Positions 34,610 to 45,784 are shown, counted from the first letter of the stretch. The stretch is DNA of 64,000 bases from Pseudofabraea citricarpa (GCA_029641185.1 JAPWGK010000013.1:186001-250000); one strand, 5' to 3'. Translations and numbers: made by a program. The notes: a model not told the origin generated them from the sequence alone.

Positions 34610-35695
34610 ATGCCTCCGATCCCCATAACCATCGTCACCGGCTTTCTGGGTTCGGGCAAAACCACGCTCTTACTGAACCTCCTCCCACAACTCCGCGCTC
34701 GCAATCCCACCTACAAACTCGCGCTGCTCAAGAACGAATTTGGCGATCTGGCAATCGACTCTCAACTGGCCGCTTCTTCCTCCATCTCCGGTGTCCGAGA
34801 GTTACTCAATGGCTGTATCTGCTGCAACCTCGTCGGCCAGCTCGACGTGGCTCTCGAAGAACTACGGTCGACGGTAGACCCTGATCGCATTGTCGTCGAG
34901 ACTTCAGGATCTGCATTCCCTGCCACATTAGCCATGGAAGTGAACCGACTGGCACGGGAGACCAAGGGTGCATACGTGCTGGATGGGGTAGTGACGGTGA
35001 TTGATGTCGAGAACTGGAAGGGATATGAGGATACCAGCTACACAGCAAAGATCCAAGCCCGCTACACCGACCTTGTAGTTTTTAACAAGTGGGAGGGTTG
35101 TGATGAGAGGAGGTTTGATGATTGCTTGGACAGATTGGGAGACTTGGAAGTGCAGATTGCTTGGGTCAAGAGTGACAAGGGCAAAGTTCCCGCAGATCTC
35201 GTATTTGGTATTGACGGCGGTTTGGCTCGACAGCTTGAGGAGGAGGTCAATAGCCACCACCATCACCCTGCGCATGATCACGAGAAGGGCCATCAAAGCG
35301 AGGTCGAGGTTATATCTGTGACTATGACAGCTGCGCAGGGAGCCAACATAGACTCATCTAAGCTGGAGAAACTACTGAAGACCGCCCCGAAGGACGAAGT
35401 TTACAGGATTAAGGCCGTGCTAGCAGCCTCGTCGCCTATAGCATCCTCTGATGATACGATACTGTCTGAGGCGTCCAAGGACGGGAGATACATACTCAAC
35501 TGGGCGTTTGGAAGGTGGACATGCACCCCGATAGTGATCAAAGAGCACGAATCAAGTAGTGGCATAGTTCTGAGGATGACTCTGATCCTCGCAAGATACG
35601 AAAGTACAAAGTGGAAGAAGAGACTTGAGACAGCGGGTATGATAGAATTAGAAGGCGACAAGACGGGTAGCCTTGTTGTCGAAAAGATTTTATAG
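34610..35695 (+). CDS. ZNG1: CobW/COG0523 GTPase, ZNG1-like zinc chaperone
   Basis: COG0523 GTPases move metals to client enzymes; eukaryotic ZNG1 delivers zinc to methionine aminopeptidase. The intronless 361-residue protein has Walker A G11-F-L-G-S-G-K-T-T19, the metal-binding C69-I-C71-C72, an ETSG switch and a base-recognition NKWE, close to NKxD. A His-rich loop (SHHHHPAHDHEKGH) follows, then the CobW C-terminal domain ending in a beta-rich segment with WAFGRWTC. The His-rich loop is typical of metal handling. Substrate specificity is inferred from family. Confidence 0.86.
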   Translation: MPPIPITIVTGFLGSGKTTLLLNLLPQLRARNPTYKLALLKNEFGDLAIDSQLAASSSISGVRELLNGCICCNLVGQLDVALEELRSTVDPDRIVVETSGSAFPATLAMEVNRLARETKGAYVLDGVVTVIDVENWKGYEDTSYTAKIQARYTDLVVFNKWEGCDERRFDDCLDRLGDLEVQIAWVKSDKGKVPADLVFGIDGGLARQLEEEVNSHHHHPAHDHEKGHQSEVEVISVTMTAAQGANIDSSKLEKLLKTAPKDEVYRIKAVLAASSPIASSDDTILSEASKDGRYILNWAFGRWTCTPIVIKEHESSSGIVLRMTLILARYESTKWKKRLETAGMIELEGDKTGSLVVEKIL

Positions 35696-35763
35696 AATAC
35701 AGATAGAATCTGTCCAACCACCTTGGGTTAGGAATCATGCTCTAAAACCAAAGCTCAGATAGA

Positions 35764-37021
35764 TCAATGAGCCACGACCTCATCCTCGCTATCCTCTTCG
35801 CCATGCTGCATTGAAAGTTCCCCGTCCAGCATCCGCTTCCATTGGTCAGCGAACTCCCTCATTGAGCTTTCTCCGCCATATGAAGCATCTACCACATCTT
35901 TTGGTAGTTTGTGTGCACTGTATTGTGGACTCGCAAAACTGTATGCTTCAGGATCATCTTTCTTTACCAACCTAAGTTCTGGCTTCCACGGAATCTCGTC
36001 GACTTCATCATCTGCGTCGTCTTCATCGCTGCTGAAGGCTGGCAGAGATGGCACAGTAGCACTGTCAGCCGTACCAAGCAATGTTGGTGGACGCGGCATG
36101 GTCAGAAGTTCAAGCCATGAGAAGAGTAAGGGATCTGTACGTTCGGCCCAAGGATTGATATCCATCAGACGAACCTTGTCGTGTGGCTCCGGAAGATATA
36201 TGTCAAAAGTAAAGTTCTCGTCTGGGAATGTATTCTTGAGCGTGACATCGAAGTAAGATTGTATAGCTCCTAGGATGGTCGACTCGAGCCGAGGCAAGAA
36301 GTCGTAGTGATTCTGGTCCCTTTGGCATACTCCTATGATCCTCCTCTCTCGCACGAAACAGCGGAATTCACATGAGGGATTGACTTTGAACCATTTCCGT
36401 AGGACTAGAACATACTGTATGCTGTCTGGACTGCATGATGGATCTTCCACACAGCCATCAAAAGCATACTCTAGGTCGTGGGTAACGAAATCGCTGGTTT
36501 TGAGAAGAAGGCATATTTCACTTGGAGTATTGCATGCCATACTATTCATACTAATCCATGTGGCATCCTTTGGTGCAGACCAGTTGAGTTTCGGTGCTAC
36601 CATGCCGCCCAGATCATCAATCGCATCCTTCATCTGCTGGAGGAGTTCGGGAAAGGGTAAAGAGACTTCCTCTTCATCTTCGTCATCCCATCCATCATTT
36701 GATGAGTGTTTATTATTTGAAGACGGCATCGAGAAGGTTGTGGTGTCTGGAGGGAGGACTATTCCATCTTCGCGTAGATAGGATAAGAATGCCGCATTGA
36801 GAGGGATGATTCGCGATTTGAGGGCTGATGATCGATATCTAAAGGTTACAATCAGTCAGCATTCGAGCTGCAGTCATAAACAGTAGATGGGAAATGAACC
36901 TGGCATGCCAGTAGTCATAAGAACAATTCAGGATGTGTGCCTTTGTAACTGGAGGGAAAGGCAGTGTGGTAAGTGGTACAGATGGCAGTGGGTATTCATC
37001 TGAAAGTTCCAAGGCGGGCAT
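35764..37021 (-). CDS. CDC123: CDC123, eIF2 assembly factor
   Basis: ATP-grasp protein that promotes assembly of the eIF2 heterotrimer and so controls translation initiation. Exons 36900-37021 and 35764-36838 (61-nt intron, phase 2) give 398 residues. The first exon carries NCSYDYWHARYRSSA once joined. The ATP-grasp part includes PKLNWSAPKDATWIS, VLRKWFKVNPSCEFRCFVRE and RLMDINPWAERTDPLLF, all D123-family hallmarks. An acidic stretch in the middle and an acidic tail are usual for fungi. Its stop lies 68 bp from the ZNG1 stop, so the two transcripts probably overlap at their 3' ends. Confidence 0.94.
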
Positions 37022-37247
37022 GTTGGCTAGGAGGCTTTTGTGTATAAAGTGCTAAAGAGACGGGAGCGCTCTGTACTCACGAAGATGTTTTCCAACTCAG
37101 GTTGTGAGTCAAGTTGCCCCGCGCTGGTGTGGCGGTGACGTTGGCGGTGATTGTGGCGGTGGCTATCCTCACCCCCCTCTCTCTATTCCAACGACCGGAT
37201 TCAGATTCCAATACGACGGGTATTCTCCATTTGAAACCCCCAAGTAT

Positions 37248-38620
37248 TCACCGGTACAGAATCTCCAGATCTCCCTTAGGCCATTTCCTTAATTGCTCCA
37301 TAACCTTTGCATCGCCGATGTTCTTCTCGGTCGAGATTTGATCAAATGTATGACATCCGTCAGTGTATTTGTACAACGCATTGCTGCGCAGTTCTCGCGG
37401 TGGGTCGGTATCATATCCGGTAGCATTTGAAGAAGTAGTCTTTGAAGCAATATGCTGATGAGAAACTGCATATTTATACACACGGTAGATCAAGCCCTTA
37501 ACAAGACCATAATGGATAAACCTTCGGATATCGACATATTGCATGATCTCTAATCCCTCGTCAAGGTGGAACTTGATCCATTCTTTGAGGGTCCGGCCAG
37601 TAATCAACGTCGTAAACAATCGGCACAGGTAGAAGTTTGGGATTCGTGGACCATTGATCATGACATAGTTAGCGCACTCATTCTGCATGTCGTCCCTATC
37701 ATCAATGAAATCTTTAATCTCGGCTGTAGCTTGGTAAATGTTACCAAACAGGAACATGTCCAGAATGATGATGGTTTCATAGTATGCTAGATGCCGAAGA
37801 GCAATCTTGGTCAAATTAGGGGCGACATCGGCGTCCCTTGCAATGCGGCGCACTTCTTTGATTCCGTCAATCTCCTTGATGACTTTCTGCATCGAAAGGT
37901 CCCAAGTATCATCAACGATCTCGGAGAACTTGATCTGAGCGATGGGAACATGCCAGCCCTTGATGTACGGCGGGGTAGCATGGATCTTGAAGAGCTTCAT
38001 GTTGATCGTGTTGGCATCATCTGTACATGTCAGCCATGGCCATTTATCCACTCGGAGTAACATGTGATGAAGTACCGATTGGAACATTGCACTCATTGTA
38101 GTTGTTCAAATCCTCTCTAACTATCTCGAGCAAAGGCCCTATCGCACGTCGATCTTGGGTATTTGAGTCGTCGATCTGACTTAGGAACTGGTTCTGAATT
38201 TCCATCTCCGTAAAGGTACCCGCCAGACGCGAAACAGCAGCCCGGTAGGGTGTTGGCCGTACCTCAACCTTGATGACAATACAGAAGTTGAACATGAACT
38301 CATTGCGTTCATACTTCTGATCCTGGATACAAACCGGGTGCCCAATGACATGATACTTGTGGTCTGGGTCGCAGATGGTGACGATGCGGTTGCAGAATGC
38401 TTGACGCGGAATGACATACTCGGCGACAGTCTCGAAATCAAACAAACGGGGCTTATGAACCCCTTCCTCTAGAGCGACACATCCAGGTGGATTCTGGTAG
38501 AGGACTCGTGTTCCTGTGGTGGGAGTCAGAGGAGCGCTTGCAGACACAACATGTAGCTGGGGGGAAGTACTACTGACCTTCCTTCGGCAGGAAGCGTGCG
38601 AAGAAAATGCCCTCAATCAT
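37248..38620 (-). CDS. NPR2: Nitrogen permease regulator 2 (SEACIT/GATOR1 subunit)
   Basis: Npr2 with Npr3 and Iml1 forms the GTPase-activating complex that restrains TORC1 when nitrogen is scarce. Exons 38578-38620, 38076-38513 and 37248-38020 (introns 64 and 55 nt) give 417 residues. It starts MIEGIFFARFLPKEG and continues TRVLYQNPPG, NEFMFNFCIVIKVE, REDLNNYNECNVPIDDANTINMKLF and IKGWHVPIAQIKF, which follow the Npr2 order. The second half includes LRHLAYYETIIILDMF. Both joins complete split conserved codons. It is divergent from DPH6 and lies 226 bp downstream of the CDC123 start on the same strand. Confidence 0.92.
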
Positions 38621-38924
38621 TTTTACTCTATGGATCAACTATGTTTGATTGCCTAGGTATCCAGCGAGCGGGTGTGGTTGATGGGCAGAATGATGCAGGT
38701 ACATAGTATAGTGTACTACGCATAGTGTAGTGACAGGTATGATAGATGATAGGTATGATAAGCTTTAAGGTACATACCAGGCGCCAGGGACTAAATCCCT
38801 TGAACCTCAATATTAAGGCTTCGACCCTCGGTAAACTTTTAATTTCAAAACTGCCCGGCTTCTGCTGTTGCTGTGGCTGTTACTCGTCATCCCATGAGTG
38901 AGTTGGCCAGCGGGAAATAGAGCG
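38621..38924. promoter_or_regulatory. Divergent promoter NPR2 / DPH6
   Basis: A 304-bp gap between outward-facing starts. A short upstream ORF begins with the ATG at 38894 and stops (TAG) just before the DPH6 ATG at 38925. No other element recognised. Confidence 0.5.
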
Positions 38925-41280
38925 ATGGAACCTCTCAATGTCATCGCACTGATCTCGGGAGGAAAAGACAGTTTCTTCTCCATCCTCCATTGTAAGCAGA
39001 ATGGACATCGAATCATTGCGTTGGCAAACCTCCATCCATCCTATTCCTCTCCAAGAGAGAAATGCAAGGAAGACGCAGAAAGCGAAGAAGATCTGAATAG
39101 TTTCATGTTTCAAACCGTCGGACACACTATCATTCCTTTCTACGCACAAGCACTAAACCTACCTCTCTACCGACAAGAAATTCTTGGAGCTGCAGTACAG
39201 AAAGGCACCAGTTATAGCCATGCTTCTCTACCAGAGCAAAAAGACCAAGATGCGGATGAGACGGAATCTCTGATACCACTCCTCAAAAAAATCATGCAGG
39301 AGCATCCCTCTGCTAATGCATTGAGTACTGGCGCAATCCTCTCAACTTACCAACGTACCCGCATCGAATCAGTCGCGTTGAGATTGGGTTTAATCCCTTT
39401 ATCATTCCTATGGAAATATCCCCTCTTGCCTCCAGGTACACAAACCTCACTCTTGCAAGATATGCAAGCCGTTGGCCTGGACGCCCGAATCGTGAAGGTT
39501 GCGAGCGGTGGTTTGGATGAGAGGTTTTTGTGGCAGAATATTACCGATCCCGCAACGATTATGAAGGTTGAGAAAGCAATGAGTAGATTTGGTACTCTCG
39601 GTGACGGCAGCGTGCTGGGCGAGGGAGGTGAGTTTGAAACGCTCGTATTAGACGGCCCGAAGTCGTTATTCAGAGGCAGGATTGTGGTCGAGGAGAAGCA
39701 GAAAAGAATTGTGGATGAAGGAGGTGGTGCGGCTTGGCTGGGGTTTACGGGTGCTGAAGTTGTCATGAAGGTCGAGGCGGCCGAGGTTGAGGTTGATGAA
39801 GCGGAAGAGCTGAGATGTCGAGTACCGGATCTATTGGATGAGAGATTTCAAAGGGCTCTAAATGATTTGAGAAGATTGGAACTTCCCACAATTGAGAGTA
39901 ACGCCGTATCGAGTCCGAATTGGGAATCACAACAATACGTCTCGAAGCAGAGTGATCTACGGCATGACAAGCACGGTGTTCATTACTGGTCTATATCCGG
40001 CAAAGAAGAGCCATCCATCACTATAGAAGCAAAGAGCATCACGGCTGAGGTTCAAAGGCGTCTCAAAGACTTAAAGCTCACTGCTAGCAATATAATATCG
40101 ACTATCATCTTATTGAGAAACATGTCTGACTTTACCGCTATCAACACTGTAAGTCGCCCTCCTCCCGTTGATTGACGACCTATTAACTTCAAACTCAGGT
40201 CTACGGTCAACTTTTCACGCAGCCCAATCCTCCAGCCCGCGTAACCATCTCATGCGGATCCAACATGCCCCCTGGCTCGAACCTCACTATTCACATTCAC
40301 CTCCGCAGTCACGTTCATGCAGACGAAGATGACATGCCAGAGACCAGAAGTCTACATGTCCAATCAAGATCTTACTGGGCTCCGGCCAATATTGGGCCGT
40401 ACTCACAAGCCGTGTCGTTCTCCTCGCAAGCTCTTGTGCATATCGCCGGACAGATCCCTCTGATTCCGGCAAGCATGGTACTTCCAAGCCTTCATGGTAA
40501 GACTCGTGTCTTTTCCCCAATGATTTAAATTGACAAACCCTACCCGAAACAGACCCAACAGAAAATTTTACCTTCCAAACCATTCTGGCACTTCAACATC
40601 TGTGGCGAATAGGAACAGAAATGCAAGTCCGCTGGTGGTCGAGCAGCGTGGTATACTTGTCCTCTTTGCAATCATCATCTTTATATCTTCCACTATCCCG
40701 CCGAGTTGCCCTCTGCGCCGAATCATGGAATCTTCTTCATCTCCTCTCATCTGCCGAGAAAGTAGAAGAACAAGACAGGGATCTCTGGGAAGAACAGAAT
40801 TACCGCAGTATGCAGACACACGGAGTACGAGATGCAGAGGATGAGTTACCTGACTGGAAAATTGTTCGATGTTACCAGGGCAAGGAGCAAGACCAAGAAC
40901 AAAAAGAGAATATACCACCCCCGGTTTTCATGGCTGAAGTACAGGACTTACCAAGAGAAAGCCAGGTGGAATGGCATGGGCATTTAGGCATCACGAAGGG
41001 TCCTATAGAAGTGAGCACGCAGAAGGGCGAAGGGTGGGTGAGGTATATATGTCTAGTCGATGGAGTACAAGTCCAAGACATGGTGATGATTGATTATCGA
41101 GTCGAGCCTGATAAGGTGCTTCCTCAAATGGGGAAGCATGGGATGTCTTGGTTAAGCTATATGGATGCGGACACGAAGGGTGAGGGCGGCTTGCTGGGGA
41201 TCATTCCATGTCAGAGTCTCTGGGCTGCTAATGGGAGGAGACTCACTGCAGTTTTATTCTTACTTCCTATTTGTGAATGA
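38925..41280 (+). CDS. DPH6: Diphthine-ammonia ligase with two RidA/YjgF-like domains
   Basis: Catalyses the ATP-dependent last step of diphthamide synthesis, amidating diphthine on eEF2. Exons 38925-40148, 40199-40496 and 40553-41280 (introns 50 and 56 nt) give 749 residues. The N-terminal adenine-nucleotide alpha-hydrolase domain has the PP-loop S11-G-G-K-D-S16 and GEGGEFETLVLDGP. Two endoribonuclease-L-PSP-like domains follow (about residues 330-500 and 580-749), the first with the YWAPANIGPYSQA start. This three-domain layout is that of fungal Dph6. The ATG at 38925 was chosen because the upstream extension starts with GTG. DPH7 of the same pathway lies 15 kb to the left. Confidence 0.92.
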
Positions 41281-41810
41281 AGATATTATCAACGCCAGCA
41301 ATTGACTACCAAACTCGGGTAGTTGGAAAGCTTCGGATAATGGTATTGCCGAAGTCTATATATATCACGTGTAAATGAATTTTTAGCGGTGAACAGCCAC
41401 AATGAAGGGGGGCGATGAGCATTCCGCTGAGGCTGGACACTTTGCAATCTTTAACTTCGTCTCATGTCCAGAGCCTCATGGAATTCGAATTGTCTGAATG
41501 GCTCTAATTCCATCAGATGAAGTTCGGGTAAGACGGATATAAATCTGATATTTAGGAACTAGAGTTGAGTAGGGCAGGGAAGGAGAAGCCTTGGGTCTGA
41601 CGTCAAAGTGGATTAGCCGTAGGTGTTGCTCCTAAGTGACCATCTATAACCTCCTTTTGATTTATCAATGCCATCGCTCCATTCTTTGCGGCACCTCTTG
41701 TAGTATACGATAATTCCAGTCGTTAGAATAATACTCACCAACAATTACCCCCGCGTCAGTATATGTTGATTCCCACTAGGAGACCCGAGCTGACCCCGCA
41801 CCAGGCCACA
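41281..41810. promoter_or_regulatory. Promoter with perfect CRE and CACGTG sites
   Basis: The 530 bp upstream of the small gene at 41811 contain a perfect palindromic TGACGTCA (41598-41605), the ATF/CREB-type bZIP site, and a CACGTG E-box (41366-41371). The CRE sits about 205 bp before the ATG, a plausible distance for a fungal promoter. Binding is inference. Confidence 0.55.
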
Positions 41811-42278
41811 ATGTCTTCACAGCCATCAACTGTAGATACCGTCAGAGATACTGCTGCCAATGCCCTCGAGAATGCTGCCAACGCTGTGTCAACAGAAAAT
41901 ACGAAGCCTTCAAAACCTGAGATTACCAAGGATCTCCAAGGACAAGCGTGTGAAAAGGGTAGTTATAAGGACCAGCTCAGTCACGCGTCTCAAGGACCAC
42001 CAGAACCAAAAGAAGCGACCTATGTGGAGAAAGGTAAAGTCAAGCTCATTAGTGATGAACTTGTGCTAACCTTTCAAGTCCTTTCTTATATCCCTGGAAT
42101 CAATTCAACACAAGCGGCGTCCCCAGAGCCTGCACCTCCAAACCAAGGAGAGCCACCTGTTCGACCTGATCATGATGTCCAGGTAGAGGAGTTCATACGA
42201 GATCAGTATAGGACTGATGGCAAGAAGCCCACACAGATGCGGGAAGACTCCCAGTCGGATCCTGTAAATGCGGCATGA
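41811..42278 (+). CDS. Small hydrophilic protein of unknown function
   Basis: Exons 41811-42033 and 42079-42278, split by a 45-nt intron with GTAAAG donor, GCTAAC branch site and CAAG acceptor, give 140 residues. Because the intron has no in-frame stop and its length is a multiple of three, unspliced mRNA would encode a 155-residue form. The protein is almost entirely polar, rich in Ala, Asn, Glu, Lys and Pro, with an N-terminal VRDTAANALENAANAV helix; no domain is recognised. It resembles disordered stress or LEA-like proteins in composition only. The upstream CRE would suit a stress gene, which is inference. Confidence 0.68.
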   Translation: MSSQPSTVDTVRDTAANALENAANAVSTENTKPSKPEITKDLQGQACEKGSYKDQLSHASQGPPEPKEATYVEKGKVKLISDELVLTFQVLSYIPGINSTQAASPEPAPPNQGEPPVRPDHDVQVEEFIRDQYRTDGKKPTQMREDSQSDPVNAA

Positions 42279-42518
42279 TTGATTTGTATCCGAGTCGTTT
42301 TGTATATTATTACTAAGGGCGTACGTACTTGGTTCTTGGATGGTAGAGAATACAAAATATATAGATACATTGCCTTGTACGCTTCAGTACATGGCGGATA
42401 CATTTCCCTGATAATCCTACTGCATGTGCCATTCTAAACACGTCTCCCATTCCCAACTCCATAATATACATATACACTTGCTAGCAAGACAAATTATCAT
42501 TGCAGCCACTCCAATAGT

Positions 42519-43649
42519 TTATGAGCTCCACGGAATATCGTCCGTGGGTCGACTATTATTGGGTCGACTATTATTGCGTCGCGTCGATCTTGGATATAAC
42601 GCTCTTCCACTTTGCTCTTTCGTTTTCACGGCGGCTTTTTTCTTCTGATAATACCCCTTTCCAACACCCTCGGCTCTCCATTTGGCTGGAGCCTTCATTC
42701 CCTCATCACTCCATCTTGTCCAGACCTTCTCACCACGCTTGAACCAGCGTTTCTGACGATCTATCTCTTCGTCTTCCTTCGGCGTCCATTTACTCTTAAG
42801 AATCCTGCGGATTGCTTCAGGGGAGATCTTAAAGTTCTCTGCAAGCATAGCCGTGGTATATACATCTGGCATCTGAGCATGGAGAGCACGGATGCCGGCA
42901 AGCGCATCAGGAGACAATCGTTTCATCGGGTTCCATCCCTCTTGAAATTTCTCCTGCAGTGCAGATTTCTGTGCCTGCCAAGGCTCTCGTGGCGTGCCTT
43001 GCCATGGCTGACTCTCCGTTATACTCCGAGCATCTGACGAATTTTGCCTGTCGTGGTGTTCTTTGTCGATCTCGTCCGGATATTTCCTATACCGTGGCAG
43101 TGAGTCTCCATCAGAAATTTTTGAAGTTACGTTGCCTGTTCTAGGCTGATGCTGCAAAATATTGCCTTGTACGTTCGATGGTATAGAATGCCGAATATTT
43201 GCTTGTAACCCTACACTCTTCGACCTGCTATTTTCTGATAATCGGGTCTTCAAGTATGTATTGAATGAGTTTGGGTTCGACTTTGACTCCGGGCCTCTTC
43301 TTTCCGGAGGCGGCGTCGTTGGTAGTTCCACGAGTTCTGATTGGGATTCCGCAGCAAGAGCATCAATGTTCTCAGGGGAGATTTCGGCAAAAACACTCTG
43401 CAAGTCAATGTCGTGGGAAGTTCCAGCCTTGTCTTGTCCGGATTGTTGATGCCATCGCTCAGATGCGGTCGACACAGAAGCCGAAGTTGAGTATTGCGGC
43501 TGAAAAGGTTGACCAGTACCTCTGGACTGTAACAATTGTCTCCGAGCTTTATTGGAAGTGAGAAGTGTCGAGCTATTGATAGGGAGGTCTACATGGGAAA
43601 CCCCGCGGATAAAGGATCGCAGTGTGTTGAAAGTGCAGAGGCAAGGCAT
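42519..43649 (-). CDS. RRG9: RRG9-like mitochondrial respiratory-growth protein
   Basis: Rrg9 is required for mitochondrial genome maintenance and respiratory growth in yeast. The 376-residue single-exon protein starts with a likely targeting peptide, then has a long disordered Ser/Asn/Gln-rich region. The Neugrin/Rrg9 domain near residues 240-300 (WNPMKRLSPDALAGIRALH, then LAENFKISPEAIRRILKSKW) is the diagnostic part. The frame is open upstream to 43736, but the ATG at 43649 gives a better presequence and leaves room for the shared promoter. Arg/Ser/Asn repeats close the protein. Confidence 0.85.
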   Translation of the reverse strand: MPCLCTFNTLRSFIRGVSHVDLPINSSTLLTSNKARRQLLQSRGTGQPFQPQYSTSASVSTASERWHQQSGQDKAGTSHDIDLQSVFAEISPENIDALAAESQSELVELPTTPPPERRGPESKSNPNSFNTYLKTRLSENSRSKSVGLQANIRHSIPSNVQGNILQHQPRTGNVTSKISDGDSLPRYRKYPDEIDKEHHDRQNSSDARSITESQPWQGTPREPWQAQKSALQEKFQEGWNPMKRLSPDALAGIRALHAQMPDVYTTAMLAENFKISPEAIRRILKSKWTPKEDEEIDRQKRWFKRGEKVWTRWSDEGMKAPAKWRAEGVGKGYYQKKKAAVKTKEQSGRALYPRSTRRNNSRPNNSRPTDDIPWSS

Positions 43650-43867
43650 GCCTTCACGTCGTTCTCGGTGGTTGCTAGAGAACAAGAAAATATGCGCGGC
43701 CGAAGCCCTTCTCCGTACAGGGAGATGCGTGGTCACGTGTCAGCAATGTTCGCGGAAGCCGGAACGGGGAAACAGTTCCACCAGCCAGCCATTCCTTCCA
43801 GAAGACAGCTTTCGATATCGAGCATCTTCACAGCGTCGCCTCCACATCATTCACACCTAACTTCGCC
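43650..43867. promoter_or_regulatory. Divergent promoter RRG9 / derlin with CACGTG
   Basis: Only 218 bp separate the two outward-facing starts. A CACGTG E-box lies at 43734-43739, close to the centre, where it could serve both genes. Binding is inference. Confidence 0.5.
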
Positions 43868-45095
43868 ATGTCTGCAATAGATGTCTTCTTTGCGGCTCCA
43901 CCTGTGTCTCGGTACGCTTCGCCATACTTTGCGCTGTGCTGAATGCTGATGCTGATATAGCTTAGGACACTGGCTGCTGCGACTTTGACTCTGTCTATTC
44001 TAGTCTACTCTAAGGTCTTGCCTGGCCAATACGTTGTATTCTACCTGCCATACCTCGTCAAGCTTCCGCCGCAGCTATGGAGAATCCTCACGTCCTTCCT
44101 TGTCACAGGCCCGGATCTTGGCATACTTTTTGACACATACTTTTGTAAGACTTGTTATGCTGAGTGCAAGCTCGAAGGTCTGACTTGCCACAGTGTATAC
44201 ATACGGAAGCAAGCTTGAGACAGCCTCACCTCGCTTTTCCCAGCCAGGAGACTTCTTTACGTACTTGGTGTTTGTTTGCCTGACAATTCTAGTACGTATT
44301 TGTTGATGCTTTTCATTTTACATTTTACAGTCCCACTTCGTCTGTACCTCACATTATCTGCCCGCATAGTGCTGTATCCCCAACTATTGCGGTTCCTGGA
44401 GATGAGGAAGATTACCCCTGCACTTTGACTGGTCCATCATTCGCAATCAATCCAAAGGGCCAGTTTGCGGTGTAGGCATGGTGGGAAGTTCCTTTGAGAA
44501 AACTCGTGTCGATTTTCAATTCGACTCGGGTGGTTGTGGCTCCCTACATCTCTTTTTCCAACTTGTGTTTCCTTGTTACAATTGGCAAATTTGATTCTGC
44601 TTGTTTATTGCGCTATACTAACAATGTTCAAAGGGACTCAACGCAATCGTTACAGGAGGTGTCATCTTCACTTCGGCTTTGGTCTTAGCTCTTGCGTACA
44701 CATCTACCCAAGATGACCGTGGTCAGAAGGCGACATTCTTCGTCATCACGATTCCGGCCCAGTGGATCCCATATGCCATGTTACTCATGACCTTTGTCAT
44801 GGCTGGTCCTGGTGCAGCCAAAATCCAAGCTACTGGACTTGTCGCAGCTCACTTACATGATTTCTTGACCAGACTTTGGCCGACTTTCGGGGGTGGCAGA
44901 AATCTTGTCCCAACCCCAGGCTTTATCAAGAAGATGTTTCAAACAAGCCAAGCTACAGTGACTAACAGGTCATTCGGCACATCGTTCGCACCAGCTCAAC
45001 GAGCTTCGGCCTCTGCGTCTGGAGCTTCTCCTGTTGGGGTGCTCCCTGAGAGCTGGCGGACACGTGGGACTGGGCATAGACTAGGAGGCGATTGA
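43868..45095 (+). CDS. DER1: Derlin (Der1/Dfm1 family, ER-associated degradation)
   Basis: A rhomboid-like membrane protein of the ER that helps extract misfolded proteins for degradation. Four exons (43868-43911, 43966-44144, 44194-44291, 44634-45095) give 260 residues. Landmarks in order are PPQLWRILTSFLVTGPDLGILFDTYF, LYTYGSKLETASPRFSQPGDFF, VTGGVIFTSALVLALAY and WIPYAMLLMTFVMAGP. A cytosolic tail ends in WRTRGTGHRLGGD. Introns 1 and 2 are short (54 and 49 nt), but intron 3 is 342 nt, with a clear CTAAC branch site before its AAG acceptor. Exon joins are supported by phase and by the continuous membrane segments. Der1 versus Dfm1 cannot be settled here. Confidence 0.88.
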
Positions 45096-45784
45096 ACAAG
45101 TGCTAATTTCGCGATTTATTTCCTGGCTCATACTTTCTTGTGCCATTTCATTCGCTCGTTCTTCCACAAATGGTGGCATTCGAAGATTCGTCGTCAGATG
45201 GTTCTTGGGGAGATTATCTCAGAGTCGCCCTCGGGGTTCTTGAAAATCGGATGCAGTTTCAGGGCTGCTCAAGCTGGTTGAATGCGTTTTACGGAATATA
45301 TCCGGAAGCCTCCCTGTATGATCACATACTTCCTGGGTGGGTAGGCTAAAAAGCTTATGGCCTGCACATCAGCTGGGGTAGTTGGCGATGTTTTAATTCT
45401 ACTAAGTGCGTGTACCTAAAGGTTCATGAGAGCATAATGATTGTCCAACGGGGCAATTTGACCTTGAAGGACGTTTTAGTTGGAAGAAGGATTTTGAGCC
45501 ATTACACTAATTCTTCCCAAAATTATCTCCTTGGTGACAAATCACATGAATGTAATTGACATAAGGTACTTACGTTGCAAGCCTTTACTGTAGAAGGTAT
45601 CGCAGCCACCGCCACAGCAGCGCGGGGCAACTTGCAGCAGAAGCTCGAGCCACGAGCTTTTTTAGCATCAGCTTTCACATGTGCGCCGCTAAAGAAACCT
45701 GCTGCGGTACTCTGACCGCCCTTCCAATTATCAGAGCCCTGTTCCTCATACTACTCTCACCACGACCGCCCTTTTAACACAGCT
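45096..45784. other. Intergenic region derlin / acyltransferase
   Basis: About 690 bp containing the derlin 3' end and the promoter of the acyltransferase. The frame at 45140-45349 has no domain and is probably chance. Nothing else recognised. Confidence 0.45.
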
